NCBI RefSeq assembly: GCF_003610295.1
Contig: NZ_RAPV01000001.1
Location: 992,001 to 1,056,000, forward strand
Reading direction: 5' to 3'
DNA length: 64,000 nt
Origin: Paraburkholderia sp. BL23I1N1
GTDB taxonomy: Bacteria; Pseudomonadota; Gammaproteobacteria; Burkholderiales; Burkholderiaceae
Shown here: positions 17,022-25,739 of the stretch, one piece after another
Position numbering within the stretch: position 1 is the stretch's first letter
Layout of the letters: each line of letters starts with the position of its first letter
Program-made: the position numbers and the translations under genes
The notes under the pieces: generated by a model
What the model was told of the DNA's origin: nothing
What the model saw: the letters and a program-made list of their open reading frames with translations, nothing else
Database searches by the model: none

Positions 17022-17298
17022 GAGGCGGCGTTGGAAGCTTGGTCGGCGCTATTGCGCAACAGACCTATCTTAAGTAGACGTTTCATAAGAGGATATGAGA
17101 CTCGTCCTAAAATTCTGGCAGCCCTCGAGCCGTTCGATCCCGATTGACGGACCGGATGCTACAGGCTCCCGCGGAGCGCTGCGAAGCAGCATCCAGGCGG
17201 TTAGCTTGAGGGCGACATGCTATGCTTTTGGGGTCCAGATCACGAGCCGCCGTGAGCGCGCTCGAGTCAGCCGAACCACTCTTCGAGGAGAACCCTTC

Positions 17299-17688
17299 AT
17301 GTCGATGCGAATCCGTGCCTTGTTTCATCTCACAGTCGGCGGCCTGCTGCTTGGTGGCGCCATCGGCGCACAAGCGGCGAACCTCGGTTTTCTGAACGAC
17401 ACGCCGATGAGCTACATGAAGCAACGCGAGGTCGATTCGATCAAGACCGCAGTCGTGAGCGCCTTGAATGACAAGCAGGACGGCGAAAGCGCGAGCTGGG
17501 TCAACGAAGGCACCGGTAACAGCGTGAAGATCGACGCGACGATCACGGTCGCCAGCACTGCGAAGGACGGCGATCGCACCTGCCGCGACGTCGGTGTTGT
17601 GCTGAATGCGAAAGGGCAGTCGATGAACCTGCGTCCGCAGTTCTGCAAACAGGGCAGCGGCAACTGGCAATTGCAGAAAAAGCACTGA
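17299..17688 (+). CDS. Secreted surface-antigen-like protein (RT0821/Lpp0805 type)
   Basis: 129 aa. Signal peptide of about 27 residues ending GAQA, then a compact domain with MKQREVDSIKTAVVSALNDK and NEGTGNSVKIDATITV, and two cysteines (TCRDVGVV, QFCKQGSGNWQL) able to form a disulfide. The pattern, a domain ending in C...GxW, is that of small outer-membrane surface antigens, function unknown. AGGAG lies 9 nt before the ATG at 17299; upstream in-frame residues lack protein character. Confidence 0.65.
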   Translation: MSMRIRALFHLTVGGLLLGGAIGAQAANLGFLNDTPMSYMKQREVDSIKTAVVSALNDKQDGESASWVNEGTGNSVKIDATITVASTAKDGDRTCRDVGVVLNAKGQSMNLRPQFCKQGSGNWQLQKKH

Positions 17689-17770
17689 GTGTGCGGGCCG
17701 GTATGACCACGTGCGCCGGCTTGCCGCCGGCGCGGTCTGAAGCCGTGCGTCCTTGCGACGCGTTGCATCG

Positions 17771-18220
17771 ATGAGCGCACGGGTTGTCTCATGTGGCGTC
17801 GTCCTGCTCGACCCGGGCGGGCGGGTGCTGCTCGCCCATGCAACCGAGACGTCTCACTGGGACGTTCCCAAAGGGCACGGCGAAGAGGGCGAGGCGCCTC
17901 ACGACACGGCCTTGCGCGAGCTGGTCGAAGAGACCGGCATTGTGATCGAGCCCGAGCGTCTGAAGGATCTCGGACTGTTCGTCTATCGGCGCGACAAGGA
18001 TCTGCATCTGTTCGCGGCGCGTGCGACTGCCGATGAACTCGATCTGACGGTGTGCACCTGCATGTCGATGTTTCCGCGCCGCTCCGACGGCACGCTGATT
18101 CCCGAAATGGACGCCTACCGCTGGGCCGCGCCGGACGAGGTCGAGCGGTACGCGAGCCGCAGCCTCACACGTCTCTTTCAGACCACGCTTTCACTCGCGG
18201 AACTGCATCGAACGCTATAG
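17771..18220 (+). CDS. Nudix hydrolase
   Basis: 149 aa. A complete Nudix box G-x5-E-x7-REUxEExGU is present as GHGEEGEAPHDTALRELVEE followed by TGIV (residues about 35-58), so it is a Mg-dependent pyrophosphohydrolase of NDP-X compounds. Substrate cannot be read from the sequence. The ATG at 17771 is preferred over an upstream TTG. Convergent with the gltI-like gene. Confidence 0.88.
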   Translation: MSARVVSCGVVLLDPGGRVLLAHATETSHWDVPKGHGEEGEAPHDTALRELVEETGIVIEPERLKDLGLFVYRRDKDLHLFAARATADELDLTVCTCMSMFPRRSDGTLIPEMDAYRWAAPDEVERYASRSLTRLFQTTLSLAELHRTL

Positions 18221-18304
18221 CGGTGGACCGGATGTTTCGCTGCGGGGCGGAAGGCGCCGGCAACCGCAACGGGTAGGTACGCGCGCCGCGCACTGCCCGT
18301 GCGC

Positions 18305-19198
18305 TCAGTCGAGTGCGTGGTCGTTCGGATGCGCGAACAGCGTGCGATTCTGTTCCGACAGCGGGAAATTCAGATTGATGCCGTGTGGAGGAATCGGCTG
18401 CGTGAACCACTGGTTATACAGACGTTCCGCGTCGCCGGCAGTCTGGCCGCGTGAGATGACGCCGTTCACGAGCGCGCGAAGCGGTTCGTCGCCCTTGCGG
18501 AACATGCAGGCGTAGACCTCATAGCCGAGCGGCGTGCCAGTCACCACAAAGTCTTCGGGGTGCGGGTCGGTTGACTTGAAGCCGTACACGATCGGCTCGT
18601 CCATCACGAACGCCACGGCCCGGTCATCCTTGAGCGCGTTGAATGCCTCTGGATGATCGCGCGCGCTCGTGATGCGCATGTTCAGGTGCTTCTCGGTATT
18701 CAGGCGGCGCAACAGGCGTTCGTCGGAGGTGCCCGCGGTCGTCACGACCGTCTTGCCGGCCAGGTCCGGAAAATCCGTGATGCCGCTGTTTTTGCGGGCG
18801 ATCATGCGTACCGCGTATTGGAAGAAGCTGTTCGAAAAGGCGGCCAGATTTTCGCGTTCCACCGTGTGCGTGGTCGAACCGCATTCCAGATCGATCTGGT
18901 TGTTGAGCAACATCGGCGTACGGTTCGACGACGTTACCGTGATTTCGTGCACTTTCAGTTGCGGCAGGCTGAGCGTTTTCTTGATTTCGTCGACGATCTG
19001 CAGCGCAATGGTTTGCGAGTAACCGACCGTATGCTGGCCGTCGAAGTACGAGAAGGGAATCGACGCTTCACGCACGCCGAGTACGACGACACCGTCGTCG
19101 TGGATTTTCTTCAGTGTGCCGGTGAGTTCTTCCGCATGGGCGGGCCTGGCGAGCGACGTTGCGCCGAACACGGCCAACGCCACGAGTGCGCAACGCAT
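18305..19198 (-). CDS. GltI-like amino-acid ABC transporter substrate-binding protein (orphan)
   Basis: 297 aa from the chosen ATG at 19198, which places a signal peptide (MRCALVALAVFGATSLARPA) at the N-terminus. The mature part is an SBP_bac_3 protein with TLKKIHDDGVVVLGVREASI, IDLECGSTTHTVERE and VTTAGTSDERLLRRL, closest to the glutamate/aspartate binder GltI. No permease or ATPase gene lies nearby, so it must work with a transporter encoded elsewhere. The frame is open 44 codons further upstream through a tandem-repeat-like stretch encoding SNSSHISHISNS; no good ribosome binding site decides the start. Confidence 0.8.
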   Translation of the reverse strand: MRCALVALAVFGATSLARPAHAEELTGTLKKIHDDGVVVLGVREASIPFSYFDGQHTVGYSQTIALQIVDEIKKTLSLPQLKVHEITVTSSNRTPMLLNNQIDLECGSTTHTVERENLAAFSNSFFQYAVRMIARKNSGITDFPDLAGKTVVTTAGTSDERLLRRLNTEKHLNMRITSARDHPEAFNALKDDRAVAFVMDEPIVYGFKSTDPHPEDFVVTGTPLGYEVYACMFRKGDEPLRALVNGVISRGQTAGDAERLYNQWFTQPIPPHGINLNFPLSEQNRTLFAHPNDHALD

Positions 19199-19472
19199 GC
19201 TGTTTGAGATATGTGAGATGTGTGAGCTATTTGAGAAAAGGGGCATGCGTGTAGCAGGAACGGTACGCGTGTGACGCGTGCCTGGTGCTGCGCCCCAAGC
19301 TCTCGCCCCGTGGCGGGCTGCAACTTTCATCGGGCCTCCCGGACTGGCGCGTGCGCCTGTGCCGCGCTGTCTCTATCGATGGAACATCGTGAAATGAAAC
19401 GGCGTGCATCCCGCTCACGAAATGCACGCTGTATTCAAGGTCAGATGCGCTTCGCGCTGTAATGGCTCCAGC

Positions 19473-21182
19473 TTACGCCGGCTTGCCCCAACTGTCGCGC
19501 AAGCTGACGATGCGATTGAACACGGGTTTGCCCGGTTTCGAATCGACGCGGTCGGCGACGAAATAGCCGTGGCGCTCGAATTGATAGCGCTGGTCCGGCA
19601 GCGCGTCGCGCGCACCCGGTTCCAGGTAGGCGTTGACCACGCGCTTCGAATCCGGATTCAGCGCTTCGAGGAAGTCGCGGCCACCGGCGTCCGGCTGCGG
19701 CTCCTTGAACAGACGGTCGTAGATGCGTACTTCGGCCGGGCAGGCGCCTGTCGCGCTGACCCAGTGAATGTTGCCCTTGACCTTGTAGTTGTTCGCGCCT
19801 TCGGTGCCCGATTTGCTGTCCGGAAAGTAGTTGCAGTGGACTGCGACGATGTTGCCGTTCTCGTCTTTGTCCGCACCGGTGCATTCGATCACATAGCCGT
19901 AGCGCAGGCGCACCTTGTTGCCCGGGAACAGGCGGAAGTAGCCCTTCGGCGGCGTTTCGGTGTAGTCATCGCGTTCGATCCACACTTCGCGCGAGATCGG
20001 GAACTCGCGAACGCCCTGTTCCGGATGATGCGGGTGGACCGGGGCGCTGCACGCCTCGGTTAGGCCTTCCGGGTAGTTGTCGATGATCAGCTTGAGCGGG
20101 TCGAGCACAGCTGCAATCCGCGGCGCCTTGTCGTCCAGATCGTCGCGCAGTGCGCCTTCGAACACGCTCATGTCGATCCATGAATCGACTTTGGTGACGC
20201 CAATGCGCTCGCAGAACAACTGGATCGCTTCCGGCGTGAAGCCGCGGCGGCGCACACCGACGATGGTCGGCATGCGCGGATCGTCCCAGCCCTCGACGTG
20301 GCCTTCGGTCACCAGTTGCAGCAGTTTGCGCTTGCTGGTGATCGCGTAGGTGAGGTTCAGGCGCGAAAACTCGATTTGTTGCGGCAGCGGGCGCGTGAAA
20401 ATTCCGGCCTCGGCCAGCTCGTTCAGAATCCAGTCGTACAGCGGACGGTGGTCTTCGAATTCGAGCGTGCACAGCGAATGCGTGATGTTTTCCAACGCGT
20501 CCGAGATACAGTGCGTGTAGTCGTACATCGGGTACACGCACCACGTGTCGCCAGTGCGGTAGTGATGCGCGAAGCGGATGCGGTAGATAACCGGGTCGCG
20601 CATGTTGAAGTTCGGCGACGACATGTCGATCTTCGCGCGCAGCACGTGCTCGCCTTCCTTGAACTCGCCGGCTTTCATGCGTCGGAACAGGTCGAGATTT
20701 TCCTGCACCGAACGTTCGCGGAAGCGCGACGGTGTGCCGACTTCGGAGGCCGAGCCGCGGTTCGCGCGCATTTCTTCGGCCGACTGGCTATCCACATACG
20801 CCTTGCCGCGTTCGATCAGCAGTTCGGCGAATTCGTACAGTTTGTCGTAGTAGTCGCTGGCGAAGTAAAGCTGTTCCTTGCCGCCTTTTTCCCATTCGAA
20901 ACCGAGCCAGCGCACGGAGTCGATAATCGAATCGACGTACTCGACGCTTTCCTTTTCCGGATTCGTATCGTCGAAGCGCAGATGGCACACGCCGCCGTAG
21001 CTGCGCGCCACGCCGAAGTTCAGGCAGATACTCTTGGCGTGACCAATGTGCAGGTAGCCGTTCGGCTCGGGCGGGAAGCGCGTTTCGACGCGCTGACCCC
21101 ACTTGCCCGTGCGGTTGTCTTCGTCAATGATGTTGCGGATGAAATTGGATGCCGCTGGCGCGTCGTTGCGTTCGGTATTCAT
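19473..21182 (-). CDS. glnS: Glutaminyl-tRNA synthetase
   Basis: 569 aa. Class I synthetase: HIGH motif in [20 protein letters not shown] (residues about 37-56), the KMSKS-equivalent in [11 protein letters not shown] (about 285), and a C-terminal anticodon-binding beta-barrel ([20 protein letters not shown]). It charges tRNA-Gln in the cytoplasm. Length is close to E. coli GlnRS (554 aa). Monocistronic, divergent from ggt. Confidence 0.97.
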   Translation of the reverse strand: MNTERNDAPAASNFIRNIIDEDNRTGKWGQRVETRFPPEPNGYLHIGHAKSICLNFGVARSYGGVCHLRFDDTNPEKESVEYVDSIIDSVRWLGFEWEKGGKEQLYFASDYYDKLYEFAELLIERGKAYVDSQSAEEMRANRGSASEVGTPSRFRERSVQENLDLFRRMKAGEFKEGEHVLRAKIDMSSPNFNMRDPVIYRIRFAHHYRTGDTWCVYPMYDYTHCISDALENITHSLCTLEFEDHRPLYDWILNELAEAGIFTRPLPQQIEFSRLNLTYAITSKRKLLQLVTEGHVEGWDDPRMPTIVGVRRRGFTPEAIQLFCERIGVTKVDSWIDMSVFEGALRDDLDDKAPRIAAVLDPLKLIIDNYPEGLTEACSAPVHPHHPEQGVREFPISREVWIERDDYTETPPKGYFRLFPGNKVRLRYGYVIECTGADKDENGNIVAVHCNYFPDSKSGTEGANNYKVKGNIHWVSATGACPAEVRIYDRLFKEPQPDAGGRDFLEALNPDSKRVVNAYLEPGARDALPDQRYQFERHGYFVADRVDSKPGKPVFNRIVSLRDSWGKPA

Positions 21183-21609
21183 GCGAGAAGGTGAAAGTCG
21201 GTCGGGGCGCGCAATGCGCCCACTTATCCGTCAATTCTACCTGACGCATTCGCTCGCGGCAGGCGAGTGCGGCGCACAGCCAACGTTTGAGCGGTTTCGA
21301 GCGGTTTTTGGGGCCGGGCGGGATCCTGCAAGCCGTGTTTAAGCTGCTGTAACAGGAGGTAAAACGTTTTGTTGGCGCATGCGCCAGCGGCTTAGGATGC
21401 GGGCGGCGCGTTCTCCACCCGCCGCGCACGGTGAGCCTGTTCGCCCGTTGATTTTTTCCGGCGCCGTTCCTCTGTCCATGTCGCGCACGCCAGGCAGCCA
21501 CGTTGCCTACCCGCGCCCCGCTCAACCTGCTTTGGGTTGCGCTGCCTGCGCTCTGTCGTGCAGCCCGCCAGCAGCGCGGGCGTTCGCGCAGGCCGCCTCA
21601 TCCATTGGG
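21183..21609. other. Long leader/intergenic region between glnS and ggt
   Basis: 427 bp between divergent genes. A consensus-like AGGAGGT at about 21353-21359 is followed only by an 8-codon frame (TTG at 21369), possibly a leader peptide but unsupported. No RNA family recognised. The strong hairpin at 21610-21646 is listed separately. Confidence 0.4.
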
Positions 21610-21646
21610 CCATGTTGCACGGACGCTGTCCGTTCTTGCAACATGG
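21610..21646 (+). promoter_or_regulatory. Strong stem-loop in the ggt leader
   Basis: Perfect 10-bp arms CCATGTTGCA (21610-21619) / TGCAACATGG (21637-21646) continue into an inner perfect stem ACGGAC/GTCCGT (21619-21624, 21628-21633) with a 3-nt loop and only a 3-nt bulge. It ends 27 bp before the ggt start. No T-run follows. It could be an operator, an attenuator or a barrier to ribosome access. Confidence 0.6.
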
Positions 21647-21672
21647 CGCCGTTAGTTCCCGGAGTTTCTCGG

Positions 21673-23427
21673 ATGCCCATTCCGTCGCATGACGCGCCTC
21701 GCGCGCCTTTCGCTTCTTTGTCTTTTGCCCGAATCGTGACGGTTGCGGCCGTATTCGCCGCGTTCACAGGCGGCCTGGCCGCGCCGGCCACCGCGCTCGC
21801 GAAAACGCCGCCGCCCAAGGCTGTGCTGGACGCTTCGGCTGTGGCCGTGCCCGATCGCTACAGCGCCGACACCGCGCAGCAGATCTTCGCCGCTGGCGGC
21901 AACGCGATGGACGCCGCTGTCGCGATCGCCTTCACGCTGGCCGTGACCTGTCCGGACGCGGGGAACATTGGCGGCGGCGGGTTCATGACCGTTTTCATGG
22001 ACGGCAAACCCTATTTTCTCGATTACCGCGAGCGCGCGCCGCAGCAGGCGACCCGCGATATGTACGTCGACGATAAGGGCAACCTCGTACCGGGTATGAG
22101 CCTCGTCGGCCATCGCGCCGTGGGCGTGCCGGGCACCGTCGAGGGCATGTGGGAAGCGCAGCAGCGTTTCGGCAAGCTGAAGTGGAAGCAGGTTCTGGCG
22201 CCCGCGATCCATTACGCCACCGACGGCTTCAAGGTCGAGCCGTGGTTGCAGCAGCGCCACGACACGGTGGCGAAGAATTTTGCCGGCAAGACCAATTTCG
22301 ACGCCTATTTCTCGAACCTGAAGGCGGGCGCGATGTATCGCCAGCCCGAACTCGCGCAAACCCTTTCGCGCATCGCCAGCGACGGCGGCCGTGAGTTTTA
22401 CGAAGGCCGCACCGCAGACCTGATCGCCCAGCAGATGTACGGCCACGGTCTGGTTACGAAGCAGGACCTGATTCAATACAAGGCCGTCTGGCGCCAACCG
22501 CTCACCACCGATTGGAACGGTTATAAGGTCGTGACCGCGCCGCCGCCGAGTTCAGGGGGCATCGGGTTGATCCAGATGCTGAAGATGAAAGCCGATCTGA
22601 AGCAGGCGTTCGATGGCCTCGAGTTGAATTCCGCGCCGTATATCCATCTGATCGCGCAGATCGAAGACCGCGTGTTCGCCGATCGCCAGCAATACATTGG
22701 CGACCCTGATTCGTACAAGGTGCCGGCCGACAAACTGACCGATGACGCCTACCTCGCGCAACGCGCCGACGAAGTGAAACCCGACGAAGTGCCCGGCGCC
22801 ACGGCGGTCAAAGGCGGCCTCGGCGACGCGCTACCGGAGAAAGCGCAAACCACGCATTTTTCAGTAGTCGACAAGTGGGGTAATGCTGTGTCGAACACTT
22901 ACACGCTGAACGGGTCTTTCGGTTCCGGCGTGGTGGTGGACGGCGGCGGTTTCCTGCTCAACGATGCGATGGACGACTTCGTCACCAAACCGGCTCCCGC
23001 CAGTGCGTCCGGCGCAACGGCTGACGAGTTGAATACGGTGGCGCCGGGACGCCGGCCGCTTTCGTCGATGACGCCGACCCTCCTGCTGAAGGACAACAAG
23101 GTGTCGCTCGTGATCGGCACGCCTGGCGGCTCGCGAATCCTCACGTCGATTTTCCAGGTGATGACCAACCTGTACGACTTTAATATGTCGTCTGCCGACG
23201 CTTTGGCCGCGATGCGATTCCATCATCAGTTGCTGCCGCCGAAAACGATCTACTTTGAGCCGTATCATCCGATCACGGGCGAATTGGCCGATCAGTTGAA
23301 AGCCATGGGCTACACGCTGGAAGGGCAGTCGTTCAACGGCGACGTGCAGATGATTCGCGTCGAAGGGACGACGCCCGAACCGGCGGCCGATCCGCGCGGT
23401 GTGGGCGTGGGTCGTGTGATGCCTTGA
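21673..23427 (+). CDS. ggt: Gamma-glutamyltransferase
   Basis: 584 aa. Periplasmic N-terminal-nucleophile enzyme that hydrolyses or transfers the gamma-glutamyl group of glutathione. Signal peptide to about residue 48 (ends ATALAK), then GGNAMDAAVAIAFTLAV and GNIGGGGFMTVF. The autocleavage site and nucleophile Thr is residue 393, in TTHFSVVDKWGNAVSNTYTL, which starts the small subunit. C-terminal PGGSRI and PLSSMTPT are typical substrate-binding loops. The start at 21673 has GGAG 8 nt upstream; in-frame residues further upstream are not family-like. Confidence 0.93.
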   Translation: MPIPSHDAPRAPFASLSFARIVTVAAVFAAFTGGLAAPATALAKTPPPKAVLDASAVAVPDRYSADTAQQIFAAGGNAMDAAVAIAFTLAVTCPDAGNIGGGGFMTVFMDGKPYFLDYRERAPQQATRDMYVDDKGNLVPGMSLVGHRAVGVPGTVEGMWEAQQRFGKLKWKQVLAPAIHYATDGFKVEPWLQQRHDTVAKNFAGKTNFDAYFSNLKAGAMYRQPELAQTLSRIASDGGREFYEGRTADLIAQQMYGHGLVTKQDLIQYKAVWRQPLTTDWNGYKVVTAPPPSSGGIGLIQMLKMKADLKQAFDGLELNSAPYIHLIAQIEDRVFADRQQYIGDPDSYKVPADKLTDDAYLAQRADEVKPDEVPGATAVKGGLGDALPEKAQTTHFSVVDKWGNAVSNTYTLNGSFGSGVVVDGGGFLLNDAMDDFVTKPAPASASGATADELNTVAPGRRPLSSMTPTLLLKDNKVSLVIGTPGGSRILTSIFQVMTNLYDFNMSSADALAAMRFHHQLLPPKTIYFEPYHPITGELADQLKAMGYTLEGQSFNGDVQMIRVEGTTPEPAADPRGVGVGRVMP

Positions 23428-23565
23428 CGCGTGGCTTCTTTGGTCCGGCGAGGCGAATAATTGCAGAGACGGACTGCGGAAACTTATTGCAGACGCGCGC
23501 TGGATAAATGCACCTGAGCGCACCTCAGAAACGCACCTGAAAATCAAACTGCAACGGGGAATACG

Positions 23566-24126
23566 ATGAGCGGACAAAAACTAAAGGTACTCGTGCTGCC
23601 GGGTTATCAGAATTCCGGCGCGGGCCATTGGCAGACGCGCTGGGAAGCGCTCGATCCCGCCATCGTGCGCGTGCAGATGCCTGACTGGGATCATGTGGCG
23701 CGCGACGCGTGGTGCCGCACGCTCGACGCCGCAGTGGCCGCAGCCGACTCGCCCGTGGTGTTCGCCGCACACAGCCTTGGCTGTCTGACGGTAGCCTTCT
23801 GGGCGTCGCAATACGCGAGCGCAGCCCACCTTGCCAAGGTGGCGGGTGCGCTATTGGTCGCGTTGCCCGATCCCTCCGAGGCACATTTTCCGCGGGATGC
23901 CGCTGGCTTCGCGCCGGTCCCGCTTACGCGCCTGCCGTTTGCGAGCATCGTTGTGGCGAGCAGCGACGATCCGTACGGCGGCGTGTCGTTCTCGCAAACT
24001 TGCGCGCATGCGTGGGGCAGCCGCTGGATCGACATCGGGCCGCGTGGCCACATCAATGCCGACAGCGGGCTCGGCGATTGGGACGAGGGGCGGCGCTGGC
24101 TGGCTTCGTTCGGCAAACAGCGGTAG
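23566..24126 (+). CDS. RBBP9/YdeN family alpha/beta hydrolase
   Basis: 186 aa. Begins with the family hallmark VLVLPGYQNSGAGHWQTRWE. The nucleophile elbow is AHSLGCL (Ser near residue 68), the acid is in SSDDPYGG, and the histidine is in GPRGHINADSGLGDW. A small serine hydrolase of unknown bacterial substrate. It lies 138 bp after ggt on the same strand and may be co-transcribed. Two TTGCAGA-like repeats lie in the gap (about 23460-23500). Confidence 0.9.
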   Translation: MSGQKLKVLVLPGYQNSGAGHWQTRWEALDPAIVRVQMPDWDHVARDAWCRTLDAAVAAADSPVVFAAHSLGCLTVAFWASQYASAAHLAKVAGALLVALPDPSEAHFPRDAAGFAPVPLTRLPFASIVVASSDDPYGGVSFSQTCAHAWGSRWIDIGPRGHINADSGLGDWDEGRRWLASFGKQR

Positions 24127-24212
24127 GCCCTTCATTTGCGCTGATGCGCTGATTCGGCGGGCGTTCGTCGCCCGCCAAAACATGCCGGCATGCGTTCGCC
24201 GTTCGGCCACCC

Positions 24213-25433
24213 TCAAATCACCGACTGCTCCCGCAGCCTGGCAATCCGGGCCTCGTCATAGCCCAGCACTTCGCGCAGAATGCCCTCGGTGTGCTCGCCG
24301 AGCAGCGGCGGATGGGCCAGCGCTTCGGGCGGCGTGCCGGTCATATTGATCGGATTGCGCACCAGTTTGACCGTGCCGCCCGACGGATGCGGCAGATCGA
24401 CCTGCATGCCGCGCGCCACCACCTGCTCGTTCTCGAACACTTCGTCCAGATCGTTGATCGGCCCACACGGCACACCGGCCGCTTCCAGCGCCGCGATCCA
24501 TTGCTGTTTGCCCTGCAGTCGCACCATGTCTGCAAGGATCGGCACGAGCGTGTCGCGATGGCGCACGCGCGCCGGGTTGGTCGCGAATCGCTCGTCATTG
24601 GCGAGTTCGGGGCGGCCGCCCACCTCGACGAACTTGCGAAACTGACCGTCGTTGCCGACCGCGACGATGATCCAGCCGTCGCTGGTCTGGAAGGTCTGAT
24701 AGGGCACGATGTTCGGATGCGCGTTGCCCCAGCGTACGGGCGGCTGGCCGCTCGCCAGGTAATTCGAATTCATGTTGGCGAGCATGGCCACCTGCACGTC
24801 GAGCAGCGCCATATCGATGTACTGGCCTTCGCCCGTTCGGTCGCGGTGCGTGAGCGCCGTGAGCACGGCGATGGTCGAATACATGCCGGTCATCAGGTCG
24901 GCAATCGCGACGCCGGCCTTTTGCGGGCCGCCGCCCGGCTGGCCGTCGCGCTCGCCGGTAATGCTCATGAAGCCGCCGATGCCTTGCACGATGAAGTCAT
25001 AACCGGCGCGTTGCGCATACGGCCCGGTTTGCCCGAAGCCGGTCACCGAGCAGTAGATCAGATCGGGCTTCACTTCTTTGAGCGACGCGTAGTCGAGGCC
25101 GTACTTCTTCAACTGCCCGACCTTGTAGTTCTCCAGCACCACATCGCTTTGCGCGGCCAATTCGCGGATGATCCGCTGGCCTTCGGGCGATGCGATATCG
25201 ACGGTGACCGAGCGCTTGTTGCGGTTCGCCGCGAGGTAGTAGGCGGCTTCAGGCGTATCGGCGCCTTCCGGCGTTTTCAGGTACGGGGGTCCCCAGTGGC
25301 GGGTGTCGTCGCCGACTTCAGGCCGTTCGATCTTGATGACGTCGGCGCCGAAATCGGCGAGCGTCTGCGCGCACCAAGGCCCGGCGAGCACGCGTGTGAG
25401 ATCCAGCACGCGGATATGACTGAGAGCGCCCAT
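24213..25433 (-). CDS. CaiB/BaiF family CoA-transferase
   Basis: 406 aa, normal length for class III CoA-transferases. N-terminal LSHIRVLDLTRVLAGPWCAQ, then ADVIKIERPEVGDDTRHWGP, and the catalytic Asp in VAIADLMTGMYSTIAVL (about 168). It swaps CoA between acids by a ping-pong mechanism through an aspartyl anhydride; the acid pair is unknown (formyl/oxalyl- and succinyl/hydroxymethylglutaryl-type members look similar). The start at 25433 has GGAG 12 nt upstream; 13 further codons are open. Divergent from alaS by 306 bp. Confidence 0.88.
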   Translation of the reverse strand: MGALSHIRVLDLTRVLAGPWCAQTLADFGADVIKIERPEVGDDTRHWGPPYLKTPEGADTPEAAYYLAANRNKRSVTVDIASPEGQRIIRELAAQSDVVLENYKVGQLKKYGLDYASLKEVKPDLIYCSVTGFGQTGPYAQRAGYDFIVQGIGGFMSITGERDGQPGGGPQKAGVAIADLMTGMYSTIAVLTALTHRDRTGEGQYIDMALLDVQVAMLANMNSNYLASGQPPVRWGNAHPNIVPYQTFQTSDGWIIVAVGNDGQFRKFVEVGGRPELANDERFATNPARVRHRDTLVPILADMVRLQGKQQWIAALEAAGVPCGPINDLDEVFENEQVVARGMQVDLPHPSGGTVKLVRNPINMTGTPPEALAHPPLLGEHTEGILREVLGYDEARIARLREQSVI

Positions 25434-25739
25434 ATTCTTCAATGTCTCCTTTGTAGCCAAAGCGGCGTGCATGTCGCCGCGGATGGAGGCAATCTTAAGC
25501 GATTCCCGCGCGCCGGCGCAGTCGGCCGAACGGCATAGGACGCGCGGCGGGTCTTGCCGTGCCGCTCGCTATCGGACCAAACGCGGCCAAACCTGGCCGA
25601 ATGGCTAACGGTACAGCGCAGGCGGCGCGCGCGGTCGCCGATCCCGTATAATCAGTCGTTTAAGAAACAAACAGTTGGCGCATCCCCAGGATGCCGCCGG
25701 TAACAGCCAGGGAACTGGCAAACCCGTCCCCCGCACGCT
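25434..25739 (+). promoter_or_regulatory. alaS promoter region
   Basis: 306 bp between divergent genes. TATAAT at 25647-25652 is a perfect -10 box, though the -35 position is only G/C-rich; it would give a leader of about 80 nt. Binding of AlaRS to its own promoter is known in E. coli, but no matching palindrome stands out here. Confidence 0.5.

Noticed and set aside
21353..21395. Leader peptide gene after AGGAGGT upstream of ggt
   Set aside because: Would be only eight codons from a TTG; no attenuator with T-run follows.
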